Positions 1 through 8,734 of a DNA stretch of 64,000 nucleotides are shown piece after piece. Origin of the DNA: Lyngbya sp. PCC 8106 (GTDB lineage Bacteria; Cyanobacteriota; Cyanobacteriia; Cyanobacteriales; Microcoleaceae); the NCBI RefSeq assembly GCF_000169095.1, contig NZ_AAVU01000001.1, forward strand, positions 62,001 to 126,000. The letters run 5' to 3'. A program made the translations under genes and the position numbers. The notes under the pieces were generated by a model, which searched no databases, was not told where the DNA came from, and was given only the letters and a program-made list of their open reading frames with translations. Within the stretch, counting starts at the first letter, position 1. Each line of letters opens with the position of its first letter.

Positions 1-2
1 TG

Positions 3-152
3 GGTCAGGAACCCTTAAGAGATCATCGCTGTTTATGGACTTATTTATCAGTACCGCTAGAGAATCTTTCTGAGCAACAAGCCTATTCAATTTTAGAAGA
101 AGTTTGGTTATCTTGGTATCAATGGTGGCATCCTCGCTTTCCTAACATTTAA
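3..152 (+). CDS. C-terminal end of an unidentified protein (partial at window edge)
   Basis: An open frame runs in from the left edge and stops with TAA at 150-152, giving about 49 residues rich in Trp and Tyr near the end (WLSWYQWWHPRFPNI). I do not recognise the family. It lies 36 bases upstream of the HpsJ-like gene on the same strand, so the two may be co-transcribed. Only the C-terminus is present. Confidence 0.5.
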   Translation, partial: GQEPLRDHRCLWTYLSVPLENLSEQQAYSILEEVWLSWYQWWHPRFPNI

Positions 153-188
153 TGCTCATCATCAACACTATTTTCATTCGTTAAACCC

Positions 189-932
189 ATGACTTCATCT
201 CCCAATAATCCTTTAGCCGAAAAAGTCGATACGCTGTGGAAATTTAGCTCAACTTTACTTCAAACTATTCCTCCTTTACGTTGGGTTGGCTATACCCTTC
301 TATTCTTGACGCTGATTGATTTAATTGTTTTAGTTATTCCCCCTCAATTTACTAACCCTGTGTGGGAGTTTCAAACCATTGGTGCTATTGTTGAACGAGT
401 TGCTGTTCCTTTAATCGGATTTGTTTTAGTATTTTATGGCGGACAGAATCTGCGAGCAAAATGGGAACTTCCTCTGTTAAAGATATTATCTCTTTTAACC
501 TTATTATTTGGTATTATTCTCCTGCTGTTTATTCCTCTAAGTGTGATCAATACCTTCAGAATCAATCAACAGAGTAATACTCAAATAGAGACTCAAGTTG
601 AACAACGAGTTACTCAAATTCAGCAAGTACAACAACAACTTCAACAAGCCACCACACCCGAACAGATGGAAGAACTCTTAAGTCGTCTCGATACTCAAGG
701 ACGTTCTCCAGATATTCAATCTGCACAAGAGTTAGAAGAAATCAAAAATCAACTCTCTGAGTTTGTTTCCCGCTCAGAAAAAGCCACCCAAACTCAAGCC
801 CAAACCACCCGTAAAAACCGCAAAATAGTGTTATTCAAAAACTCGATTAAATGGAATTTAGGTGCCTTAATTTCTGGGATACTCTTTATCGCCATTTGGA
901 AAGCCACAGCTTGGACACGCCAACGCACTTAA
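189..932 (+). CDS. HpsJ-like membrane protein
   Basis: A 247-aa integral membrane protein. Hydrophobic segments lie at about residues 32-52, 70-86, 95-120 and 222-240. Between the third and fourth is a long Gln/Glu-rich, probably coiled-coil stretch (about 125-205). The N-terminal pattern (RWVGYTLLFLTLIDLIVLVIPP followed by NPVWEFQTIGAIVERVAVPL) matches my memory of the cyanobacterial HpsJ family, found with hormogonium polysaccharide secretion and cyanoexosortase loci. No hps or exosortase gene is visible nearby, so a role in polysaccharide secretion is only family-level inference. The ATG start has no strong Shine-Dalgarno. The alternative is an unclassified cyanobacterial membrane protein. 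Confidence 0.6.
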   Translation: MTSSPNNPLAEKVDTLWKFSSTLLQTIPPLRWVGYTLLFLTLIDLIVLVIPPQFTNPVWEFQTIGAIVERVAVPLIGFVLVFYGGQNLRAKWELPLLKILSLLTLLFGIILLLFIPLSVINTFRINQQSNTQIETQVEQRVTQIQQVQQQLQQATTPEQMEELLSRLDTQGRSPDIQSAQELEEIKNQLSEFVSRSEKATQTQAQTTRKNRKIVLFKNSIKWNLGALISGILFIAIWKATAWTRQRT

Positions 933-1351
933 ACCCTTGTCCCTTGATTACCCAAAATCCCGTCTAGAAGCCACAGATTTCATTATTCAAACCCAGAATA
1001 AACGATGGGCAGCTTTAGTGATTGCTGGAGAGATCACCGAACAGGATACAATATTGAAATGAAGAAATGGCTTCAACGCGAACTCGACAGGGTACAAACT
1101 CAATGCGCCCTAAAGCTGTTAGTTGTTATCATGCTCAAGTCCAATCTGCATTCTTAACTCCGACAGGACTGAATCAAAAAAGAAGTTCTGATTGAGATAG
1201 CTTTTGATAAAAGAGAATGTTACGCATTTTTAACTCAGTCGCTTACTAAGTCCAGATCAAGGGTTTTGCTCAGTTTCGACCCATGTTAACCTAAACTGTC
1301 CCAATGGTTCAACACAAGCTGAATCTCAAAAATGTCAGAGATATTAAGACC
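933..1351. other. Intergenic stretch with scrambled coding-like fragments
   Basis: The roughly 420 bases before rimK hold no intact gene. On the + strand, protein-like fragments appear in different frames: about 952-1062 reads RLEATDFIIQTQNKRW..LVIAGEIT, and about 1104-1194 reads MRPKAVSCYHAQVQSAFL. This pattern suggests a decayed gene, but I do not recognise the parent family. Confidence 0.3.
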
Positions 1352-2257
1352 ATGAAAATTGCAATCTTATCCCAAGACTCTAACCTTTACTCCACAAGAC
1401 GACTCCGAGAAGCTGGAGAACAACGGGGCCATGAAATGTATGTGATTGACTATTTACGTTGCTACATGAACATTACCTCCCATAAACCGATGGTAATTTA
1501 TGGCGGAAAACCCCTAGAAGGATTTGATGCTGTGATTCCTCGGATTGGGGCTTCACAAACCTTTTACGGTACCGCAGTGGTGCGACAGTTTGAAATGATG
1601 GATGTGTTCACAGCCAATGAATCCCAGGCGATTTCTCGCGCCCGTGACAAATTACGCTGTTTACAACTCCTCGCCAGAGAAGGCATTGGTTTACCTGTGT
1701 CTGGTTTTGCTCATTCCACAAAGGACATTGACGGTTTGATTAATACCGTTGGGGGAGCGCCCTTAGTGATTAAACTGTTAGAGGGAACTCAAGGCATTGG
1801 AGTTGTATTAACGGAAACCTACCAAGCTGCAAAATCTGTAATTGAAGCCTTTCGGGGGTTACATGCTAATATTTTGGTGCAGGAATTTATTCAAGAAGCA
1901 AAAGGGGCTGATTTGCGCTGTTTTGTGATTAATGAACGAGTTGTCGCCTCCATGAAACGACAGGCACTAGAAGGAGAGTTTCGCTCAAATCTACATCGGG
2001 GCGGAACGGCGGAGATGGTTAAATTAACTCCCGAAGAACGTTCAACGGCAGTACGGGCGGCGAAAGCTATGGGACTGAAAGTGGCGGGTGTCGATCTGTT
2101 ACGATCAAATCATGGCCCAGTTGTGATGGAAGTGAATTCTTCACCGGGACTTGAAGGGATTGAAAAAGCAACGGGGACTGATGTTCCTGGGAAGATTATT
2201 GAATTTTTGGAGAAAAGTGCAACCAAAGGAAAATCCCGCGATCGCATTCAAGGTTAA
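1352..2257 (+). CDS. rimK: RimK-type ATP-grasp ligase (ribosomal protein S6--L-glutamate ligase)
   Basis: A cytoplasmic ATP-grasp enzyme that in its best studied form adds glutamate residues to the C-terminus of ribosomal protein S6. The start MKIAILSQDSNLYSTRRLRE parallels E. coli RimK, so the ATG at 1352 is preferred over an in-frame ATG at 1304; this gives 301 aa, the usual family length. ATP-grasp landmarks are the Gly-rich loop GTQGIGVVL, the LVQEFIQEAKGADLRCFVI strand, and the metal-binding EVNSSPGLEGIE near the C-terminus. It is followed by psbM with no clear functional link. The actual acceptor in cyanobacteria (S6 or another protein) cannot be told from sequence. Confidence 0.9.
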   Translation: MKIAILSQDSNLYSTRRLREAGEQRGHEMYVIDYLRCYMNITSHKPMVIYGGKPLEGFDAVIPRIGASQTFYGTAVVRQFEMMDVFTANESQAISRARDKLRCLQLLAREGIGLPVSGFAHSTKDIDGLINTVGGAPLVIKLLEGTQGIGVVLTETYQAAKSVIEAFRGLHANILVQEFIQEAKGADLRCFVINERVVASMKRQALEGEFRSNLHRGGTAEMVKLTPEERSTAVRAAKAMGLKVAGVDLLRSNHGPVVMEVNSSPGLEGIEKATGTDVPGKIIEFLEKSATKGKSRDRIQG

Positions 2258-2292
2258 GGATGTTAAAAGTTTGTTATGAACCAATAGAAGCC

Positions 2293-2324
2293 AATCAATG
2301 TTATGCTAAGGCTTATTGATTTTG
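2293..2324 (+). terminator. Weak hairpin after rimK
   Basis: AATCAAT (2293-2299) pairs with ATTGATT (2315-2321), followed by a few T residues. The stem is AT-only, so this is at best a weak intrinsic terminator between rimK and psbM. Confidence 0.3.
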
Positions 2325-2349
2325 ATTGTTGACATCGAGGCTGGGTATC

Positions 2350-2457
2350 ATGGAAGTTAATGATCTTGGATTTGTCGCAACTTTATTGTTTGTGATTGTT
2401 CCTTCTGTTTTTCTATTGATTCTGTTCATTCAAACTCGTGGTGAGACTGAAGGATAA
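2350..2457 (+). CDS. psbM: Photosystem II reaction centre protein M
   Basis: A 35-residue single-span membrane protein that sits at the PSII dimer interface in thylakoids. The sequence begins MEVNDLGFVATLLFVIVP and continues SVFLLILFIQT, the near-invariant PsbM pattern (MEVN..., one hydrophobic helix at about residues 6-27, IQT at the cytosolic end). The C-terminus after IQT (RGETEG) is variable in the family. It stands alone between rimK and a stress-protein gene and is followed by a strong hairpin terminator, so it is probably monocistronic. Its size means automated gene callers can miss it. Confidence 0.93.
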   Translation: MEVNDLGFVATLLFVIVPSVFLLILFIQTRGETEG

Positions 2458-2487
2458 TCATTCATCAAATGAATTGAATTGTTGAGA

Positions 2488-2524
2488 AAAGCGCGGCGAA
2501 GCTATTAACTTCACTGCGCTTTTT
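2488..2524 (+). terminator. Bidirectional intrinsic terminator between psbM and the convergent stress-protein gene
   Basis: The stem GCGCGGCGAAG (2491-2501) pairs with CTTCACTGCGC (2509-2519) with one G-U pair and one mismatch. A T run follows at 2520-2524 and an A run precedes it, so it can serve both converging genes. Confidence 0.75.
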
Positions 2525-2541
2525 GTAATCAAATTAATCTT

Positions 2542-3399
2542 CTAAGGGGCAGATGTTCTTGCCAATAACACCGGACATTCAGCATGAACCCGAACGTAAT
2601 CAGAAAGTGATCCTCCCACTAAACGATCCAAATCAACTAAATTTTTCGCGACAGTCGGACGGCGATCTGGAGATCCTAAAATCAATAAGTCCGCCCCCAC
2701 TTCATTGGCAATCCGACAAATTTCTGGCCCCGGTTTACCGATCGCACTGACACAACGATAATTCACACCCATCCTTTTTACAGATTCAAGGGCAGCAGCG
2801 ATAATGGGATCAGCTTGGGCATTATCCGAAAAATCTTCACTGGATTTACCCGAAATATCTTTGTTGACATGAGCTAAAATCAATTGTCCGCCCTGAACAT
2901 CCTTCACCAGCGACAACGCCAAATCTAGATATTCTTTCGAGGAGGTCGAAGCGTCCAATGCAATCATAATATGCTTGAGCTTCTTGACATAAGTATCATC
3001 TTTGACCAACAACATCGGTCGGGAAGTCAACTGAAAAACGTATTGACTAACGGAATTTTCCAAAATCGCTCGCAGTCCTTGTAACCCTCGTGATCCCATA
3101 ATAATCAAGTCAGAATTTTCTTCATCTGCGACTTGACAGACAATATCTTTGGGATCTCCTTGCTTCAAACGGGGATTCACTTTAGTCGGATCAACCTTAA
3201 TCGACTGTACCGCTTGAGCTAAGATTTTACCTCCCTGTTCTAATTTTTCTGACATCCCTTCTGCGGAAGCTTGAGAAGGGACAGCGTGTAAAACGGTTAC
3301 AGATGCTTGCTGAATAGACGGAATATCCATCAACATATTAAGCATCTCTTCACAGAGTCCTCGTCCGGCTACTGCGACTAGAATTTTGTTGATATTCAT
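2542..3399 (-). CDS. Tandem-domain universal stress protein
   Basis: A 285-aa cytoplasmic protein made of two UspA-type alpha/beta domains (about residues 3-133 and 141-281). Each begins with the buried first strand (KILVAVAG; KHIMIALDAS) and ends with a strand LLV/LLA. The nucleotide-binding signature G-x2-G-x9-G-(S/T) is partly kept in domain 1 (GSRGLQGLRAILENS, last Gly replaced by Asn). In domain 2 it is interrupted by an insertion before GGSLSDYV. ATP binding may therefore be altered. It converges on psbM and shares the terminator. A second, single-domain USP lies at 22993-23529. Confidence 0.9.
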   Translation of the reverse strand: MNINKILVAVAGRGLCEEMLNMLMDIPSIQQASVTVLHAVPSQASAEGMSEKLEQGGKILAQAVQSIKVDPTKVNPRLKQGDPKDIVCQVADEENSDLIIMGSRGLQGLRAILENSVSQYVFQLTSRPMLLVKDDTYVKKLKHIMIALDASTSSKEYLDLALSLVKDVQGGQLILAHVNKDISGKSSEDFSDNAQADPIIAAALESVKRMGVNYRCVSAIGKPGPEICRIANEVGADLLILGSPDRRPTVAKNLVDLDRLVGGSLSDYVRVHAECPVLLARTSAP

Positions 3400-3691
3400 T
3401 GCTTTTCCCTATTGTGTCGTTCAAGTGATTTGTTGAATGTGCTTTGAGTACCTGTTATCGCGTCTAGTGTAAGAGTGACACTTCACTTTACAAAAATCAG
3501 TGTTGGAGGGGTTTAATCAAACGGTTGATCAATCATTTGAGGGTGATCCTTTCGTCTCAACCAATCCCAACACAGATCCTTGATAATACGTCACTCTGTA
3601 CTATTGACGGATAACTGGTCTATACTTCAGCATAGGCCTGATGACTGGCTGATAATTTGTAGAAATGTAGCGTTTTAAAACAATTTGTAAC

Positions 3692-4162
3692 GTGTCCTTT
3701 ACTCAACCTTCTCAACCTCAACCCCATTCTTCTCTGATTTCCTTCTCCGACGGTTGGTTTATCCTCCCGAGACGAGTATTTCCCCATCATACAGACTATG
3801 CCGGGATTGTCTGGCATGGTACCTATATGACTTGGATGGAGGAGTTACGGGTTGAGGGTTTACACTGGCTTGGGGTTAATTATAGTGACTTAGTGGCTAT
3901 GGGGTGTGATCTTCCCGTGGTAGAGTTGAAGGTACGCTATCATTTATCCGTAAAAATGGGGATGACAATTTTAATTAAAGGACAACCACTCCCAATCAAA
4001 GGCGTGCGTATGGTTTGGGACTATCAAATTGTCTCCGAAGATCATCAACAACTCTATGTCAGCGGACAAGTAACTTTAGTTCCTCTGAGTCGAGAAACGG
4101 GTAAAATTATGCGTCGTCTTCCTCCCCTTTTACAAGATGCGATTGCCCAAATTCAAGGATAA
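3692..4162 (+). CDS. Acyl-CoA thioesterase of the 4HBT hotdog family
   Basis: A 156-aa hotdog-fold thioesterase. The catalytic segment HTDYAGIVWHGTYMTWMEE near residues 31-50 matches the 4-hydroxybenzoyl-CoA thioesterase pattern, with the nucleophilic Asp in HTDYAG. The protein starts at a GTG (3692); an N-terminal tail rich in Pro, Gln and Ser precedes the domain. Substrate cannot be read from sequence. In cyanobacteria a related enzyme hydrolyses DHNA-CoA in phylloquinone synthesis, but no men genes are nearby, so I give only the family. Confidence 0.85.
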   Translation: MSFTQPSQPQPHSSLISFSDGWFILPRRVFPHHTDYAGIVWHGTYMTWMEELRVEGLHWLGVNYSDLVAMGCDLPVVELKVRYHLSVKMGMTILIKGQPLPIKGVRMVWDYQIVSEDHQQLYVSGQVTLVPLSRETGKIMRRLPPLLQDAIAQIQG

Positions 4163-4198
4163 AAAAGCACTCTAGACAAAAAAATCAAGCTTAATTCT

Positions 4199-4609
4199 TT
4201 ATTTTAAATAATCTTGGGTTAACTCATTTTCCAACAAAATCTCCGTATCATACTCTATATTATCGAGCAAGATTGAAAAATTCGTGCGATCATATTCTCC
4301 TTCAAAAAAAGTCTCTAAAATTAAATCATCGTCTTCATCTATATAAGCTTTCAGAAACGTAAAATACAAATTCAACTCATTCACATATTCTAAAATATCT
4401 AAGCGCTCAAAATCTGGCTCAAACGAATAAACAATACTAATCAAAACTCCGCGATCAGAAATGGCATTTAAAATTAAATTTGACTTGCGAGAATGACGAC
4501 AGTAAAGCCGATCTTCTATTTCTTCTACCCGATAACCATAAAATTCAAGATGGTTACGATACTTCGCTAACGGATGAGAAGTCGCCTCATTCAAATCCAA
4601 ATCACTCAT
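4199..4609 (-). CDS. YbjN-domain protein
   Basis: A 136-aa, strongly acidic soluble protein. The pattern of an N-terminal helix, the YRVEEIEDRLYCRH strand pair, ILISIVYSF, and a central LEYVNELNLYFTFLKAYID helix/strand resembles the YbjN family, which has a type III secretion chaperone-like fold. The family is common in cyanobacteria and has no settled biochemical role. It converges on the thioesterase gene with a 36-base gap. It is transcribed away from mutL. Confidence 0.7.
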   Translation of the reverse strand: MSDLDLNEATSHPLAKYRNHLEFYGYRVEEIEDRLYCRHSRKSNLILNAISDRGVLISIVYSFEPDFERLDILEYVNELNLYFTFLKAYIDEDDDLILETFFEGEYDRTNFSILLDNIEYDTEILLENELTQDYLK

Positions 4610-4815
4610 CGTTCACAACCCTTTATCTAACCGGACACTATTCTATTATAATCTGATTTGTAGCCGCCGTATATTCGGAGTAAAACATCTAAAAGAGAGG
4701 AAAATGTACGGTAAACTCACCTCAATCACTAGATAACCCCCAAAATAATAAACAAAAGTTATGATCAAAAACTGAACTCAATTCAGTTCAAAACTTGACT
4801 TGTTCTCTGTGCAGT

Positions 4816-6507
4816 ATGGCATCTCAAATTCAACCCTTACCCGAAGATATCATCTATTTAATCGCCGCCGGAGAAGTCATTGACTCTCTAGAAGCCGTTG
4901 TGCGAGAATTAGTCGAAAACTCCCTAGATGCCGGAGCCACTCGGATCAGCATTTCAGTTTCACCCGAACAATGGCTCATTCAAGTCGCAGATAACGGCGT
5001 TGGTATGGATTTAGCGAACCTCAAACAAGCCGCTACTGCCCACAGTACCAGCAAAATTACCAGCATTGCCGATCTTTCCCAGATTACCAGTTTAGGATTT
5101 CGGGGAGAAGCCCTACACAGTTTAGCCCAGTTAGCCCAACTCGAAATTCTGAGTCGTCCCCAGGGAGAAATCGGATGGCGAGTCGTCTACAACCGCCAAG
5201 GCGAACCCCTAGAACCTGAAGCCGTAGCGATCGCCCCGGGCACCGTCGTCACCGTCTCTGACTTATTTGACAATTGGCAAGGGCGTCGTCAAGCCTTACC
5301 CTCTGCCACCCAACAACTGCGAAGCATTTATCGGATCGTCAGTCACATCGCCCTTTGTCATCCTCACGTTAACTGGCAAGTCCGTCAAGGTTCGACTTCT
5401 AGGTTGCAAATTAGTCCAGGTGGCGCGGCTGCCTCTATTTTACCGCAGATCCTTCGGGGTGTGCGTATCGGTGACTTACAACGTCTTCAAGTGGAACTCA
5501 ACCCTCCCACCGCCGATATAGCCTCTCCTCGCCCCTCCTCCCTAGAAGGAGTTTTGGGTTTACCTGATCGCTGTCATCGTCATCGCCCGGATTGGGTTAA
5601 AATTGCTCTCAATGGTCGAGTGGTGCGAACAAGCGAACTTGAACAATCTATTTTAGCGGCTTTTAGCCGTACAGTCCCTCGCGATCGCTTCCCGGTGTGT
5701 TTTATCCATTTACGAATTAATCCGGCTGAGATCGACTGGAACCGTCATCCTGCCAAAGAAGAAGTGTACCTCCATCATCTCAACTATTGGCAAGAACAAA
5801 TACAAGCTTGTATCGATCAGACTTTGCGTTTGAACCCCGCAACCGCCGAAGCTAAACTTCAACGTGTGGATCAATTGCTGAAAGTCTCCGAAAAACAAGG
5901 CCATTATCATACAACTCGTTCTATTCAGGCGAAAAAAGATCAAACCTCCACTGAACAATTAAGTTTAATCGAACTCCAAGCGATCGCCCAAGTTCATAAT
6001 ACCTATATTGTGGCAGAACATCCTCATGGTTTATGGTTAGTCGAACAACATATCGCCCACGAACGAGTCTTGTATGAACAACTCTGTGAGGCTTGGAAAC
6101 AAGTTAGTGTTGAACCGCCTATCCTCTTGCAACACCTTTCACCTTCTCAGTTAGAACAACTCCAAGGTTTAGGTTTACAAGTTGATCCCTTTGGCGAAGG
6201 GTTGTGGGCAGTGCGAACAGTACCGGAAATGTTAGCCCAACGAGAGGATTGTCATGACGCCTTAATTGAACTGAGTTTAGGTAAAGATTTGCAAGCAGCT
6301 CAAGTGGCAACGGCTTGTCGGAGTGCGATTCGCAATGGTACACCTTTAAGTTTAACAGAAATGCAAACCTTACTTGAACAATGGGTGAGAACTCGTAATC
6401 CTCGGACTTGTCCCCATGGGCGACCGATTTTTTTGCGTTTAGATGAATCTTCTTTATCGCGATTTTTTCGCCGTCATTGGGTGATTGGAAAAAGTCACGG
6501 GATTTAA
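4816..6507 (+). CDS. mutL: DNA mismatch repair protein MutL
   Basis: A 563-aa MutL with a GHKL ATPase N-domain (RELVENSLDAGA, DNGVGM, ATAHSTSKI, LGFRGEALHSLA) and a C-terminal dimerisation/endonuclease domain. The metal-binding motif DQHA-x2-E-x4-E appears as EQHIAHERVLYE near residue 410, so the first Asp is Glu and Ala is Ile. ACRSAIRNG (about 500) and CPHGRP (about 531) complete the endonuclease site. The protein is therefore predicted to be a nicking MutL, as expected in a lineage without MutH, although the D-to-E change deserves a check. ATG 4816 (MASQIQPLP) is chosen over an upstream TTG at 4795. Confidence 0.93.
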   Translation: MASQIQPLPEDIIYLIAAGEVIDSLEAVVRELVENSLDAGATRISISVSPEQWLIQVADNGVGMDLANLKQAATAHSTSKITSIADLSQITSLGFRGEALHSLAQLAQLEILSRPQGEIGWRVVYNRQGEPLEPEAVAIAPGTVVTVSDLFDNWQGRRQALPSATQQLRSIYRIVSHIALCHPHVNWQVRQGSTSRLQISPGGAAASILPQILRGVRIGDLQRLQVELNPPTADIASPRPSSLEGVLGLPDRCHRHRPDWVKIALNGRVVRTSELEQSILAAFSRTVPRDRFPVCFIHLRINPAEIDWNRHPAKEEVYLHHLNYWQEQIQACIDQTLRLNPATAEAKLQRVDQLLKVSEKQGHYHTTRSIQAKKDQTSTEQLSLIELQAIAQVHNTYIVAEHPHGLWLVEQHIAHERVLYEQLCEAWKQVSVEPPILLQHLSPSQLEQLQGLGLQVDPFGEGLWAVRTVPEMLAQREDCHDALIELSLGKDLQAAQVATACRSAIRNGTPLSLTEMQTLLEQWVRTRNPRTCPHGRPIFLRLDESSLSRFFRRHWVIGKSHGI

Positions 6508-6552
6508 CAAGGTTTGGTAAAATTTAACTATAAATTCATTCAGGTTATTCCC

Positions 6553-7776
6553 GTGAATTCTGAGCCACCATCTCCCCCAGTTCCGACTCATTCTGAAGAC
6601 TCTCAATCGTCTTCTCAGTCTGTAGAGCGTTCGGGAAGTTATGCTGAAAAAACGGCTCGAATTTTAGCTTGGGTGCAAATCATTCGTTCGATTTCTCCCT
6701 TGATTTGGGTGATTGTAATTCTGGTTGTGATTATTCCTTTAGGGGGAGAATTATTTATTCATCAAGCCTTTTCTTCTGATCCAGTGAACCGCCAATCTAA
6801 ACTTCCTCAAACTGTGGTGATTGAGTCAAGTCAAGTCAATTGGCAAGATGTCGATCTAGCAGTCGCTCAAGCGTTAAAAACGGCTCACAATCAAGCGGAA
6901 AGTTATGCGTCTCAAAACCTCGATCTTTGGATAGATGATTTAAAGGGTCGAATAGACGATAATTTCCTTGATTGGTATTTTGGTTATTTTAATCAAAAAC
7001 AGATAGAATTCAAAAGCGTTTTTGTACAATTGAGTTCAGGTGTTGTTAATCTACTGAATCCAGATTTACCCAGTCCGTCGGAGAAGGTTGCAGAGGTGAT
7101 TACCCGAGATTTTCAAGAAGAATTTTCAGCGCGAGTTCTTCGTCCTCAAATTGCTCAACTTCAACTAGAACGATTGACTCAAACAACAGTCAAACAGTAT
7201 TTACAAGACTTGTCGGTAAATCTCAATCAGATCCCTTTATCCTATCAAATTCCTCAAGCCGATTGGAATCGCTATTTAAGTGATATTGCGATTAGTATTT
7301 ATGAGACTGAGGGTGAAGTTTCAACGTTATCTCTAAAAGTGTTAGTCGGAGGAAGTGCTTATTTAGCCATGAAACCTTTAGTGGCACCTTTAGTTTTAAA
7401 AGTCGGGAGTAAAGTCGCGGCTAATCTTGCGGGAAAAGCCGGAGCAAAAATTGCTGTAAAAACGGGTGCTAGTTTAACCGGAAAAATGACAGCAGGATTA
7501 TTAGATTGTACAGTAGGAGTCGGGATTTTACTGTGGGATATTTGGGATACTTACCACACAGCGAATATCGAGAAGCCAATTTTACGAGAGACTCTTACTG
7601 AATATTTAGAACAGGTGAAAGCTTCAATCTTAGATAATCCTGAAACGGGAATAATGACGGCAATTGATCAACTGGAAGCTAAAATTATTGATGCTCTTGA
7701 TTTTTCCGAAAAAATAAGTTTAGAGTTAGATTCTTTCAATGGATTGATCGCGTCTAAATTATGGAATACAAATTAA
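6553..7776 (+). CDS. Unknown membrane-anchored protein with Gly/Ala/Lys-rich segment
   Basis: About 407 aa from GTG 6553; a TTG at 6514 would add 13 residues. I do not recognise the family. The N-terminus is Pro/Ser-rich, then comes one transmembrane helix (about residues 45-68, SPLIWVIVILVVII). A mostly helical, presumably periplasmic domain follows. A second hydrophobic, Gly/Ala/Lys-rich block spans about 263-326 (KVGSKVAANLAGKAGAKI...TGKMTAGLLD) and ends in WDIWDTYH. The block looks like a membrane-inserting amphipathic region. It follows mutL after 45 bases and precedes the SirB1-type gene by 24 bases, so the three may be co-transcribed. Confidence 0.7.
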   Translation: MNSEPPSPPVPTHSEDSQSSSQSVERSGSYAEKTARILAWVQIIRSISPLIWVIVILVVIIPLGGELFIHQAFSSDPVNRQSKLPQTVVIESSQVNWQDVDLAVAQALKTAHNQAESYASQNLDLWIDDLKGRIDDNFLDWYFGYFNQKQIEFKSVFVQLSSGVVNLLNPDLPSPSEKVAEVITRDFQEEFSARVLRPQIAQLQLERLTQTTVKQYLQDLSVNLNQIPLSYQIPQADWNRYLSDIAISIYETEGEVSTLSLKVLVGGSAYLAMKPLVAPLVLKVGSKVAANLAGKAGAKIAVKTGASLTGKMTAGLLDCTVGVGILLWDIWDTYHTANIEKPILRETLTEYLEQVKASILDNPETGIMTAIDQLEAKIIDALDFSEKISLELDSFNGLIASKLWNTN

Positions 7777-7800
7777 AAAATAAGTGACTCGGAAAAAAAT

Positions 7801-8625
7801 ATGAACTTTTCACAAGCAAGACAACAATTTCATCAAGAAACCCATCAGTCAAATCAACAGATTGATTTGGCAAAAGCGGCTCTTTATATGGCTCAAGAAC
7901 AGTTTCCGGATCTTGATCCAGAAGAATATCTAAAGGCTCTCGATGAAATGGCAGCAGAGGTGTTAGAAAGACTCGATGAAGAGCGATATCCTTTGCGAGT
8001 GATTCAAACTATCAATCAATATTTATTTGACGATTTAGAATTTGTCGGAAATGAGAGTAATTACTATGATCCCAATAATAGTTACTTAAATCAAGTGATT
8101 GATCGACGCACGGGAATTCCAATTACCTTATCTGTGGTTTATTTGGAAATAGCTAAACGCATTAACTTTCCGATGGTTGGAATTGGAATGCCCGGACATT
8201 TTCTGATTCGTCCTGATTTTGAAGACGTGGGAATTTATGTTGATGTTTTCAATCGAGGAGAAATCTTATTTCCAGAAGATTGTGAAGCAAAGTTAGCAGA
8301 AGTTTATGCTCACAGGGTAAAACTGCGTCCTCAATTTCTCAGTCCAGTAACATCTCGACAAATTTTAGCCCGGATGTTAACAAATCTCAAAGTTATTTAT
8401 ATGAATGCGGGTGAGATTTTGAAAGCCGTATCTGCGATTGAACGAATTTTGTTAATATTTCCAGAAGCCCCGAACGAACAACGCGATCGCGGAATTCTCT
8501 ACTATCAACTTGAACGATGGACAGAAGCCCGCCAAGACTTAGAAAATTATCTTAAAAATCAACCCCAGGCTCAGGATGCGATGATTATCCGCCAACTGCT
8601 TGATCGGATGAATTCTAACAGATGA
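7801..8625 (+). CDS. SirB1/transglutaminase-like protein with C-terminal TPR
   Basis: A 274-aa soluble protein of the SirB1 family, which has a transglutaminase-like core. The hallmark segment NSYLNQVIDRRTGIPITLS at about residues 96-114 is followed by GMPGHFLIRP. The C-terminal third (about 190-265) reads as tetratricopeptide-like helices (LTNLKVIYMNAGEILKAVSAIER, YYQLERWTEARQDLENYL). Bacterial homologues are broadly conserved but their chemistry is not established. The ATG at 7801 follows the unknown membrane protein by only 24 bases, suggesting one transcript. Confidence 0.87.
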   Translation: MNFSQARQQFHQETHQSNQQIDLAKAALYMAQEQFPDLDPEEYLKALDEMAAEVLERLDEERYPLRVIQTINQYLFDDLEFVGNESNYYDPNNSYLNQVIDRRTGIPITLSVVYLEIAKRINFPMVGIGMPGHFLIRPDFEDVGIYVDVFNRGEILFPEDCEAKLAEVYAHRVKLRPQFLSPVTSRQILARMLTNLKVIYMNAGEILKAVSAIERILLIFPEAPNEQRDRGILYYQLERWTEARQDLENYLKNQPQAQDAMIIRQLLDRMNSNR

Positions 8626-8734
8626 CCCTTTTAAAACTGACCTGTAGGGAACATTAATCAAGTTTTAGCAGACACATAAAGGATATGATCAAAACAGTCA
8701 TTTCAGACTTAAAGCAATTGTGAGGAATGAATTA

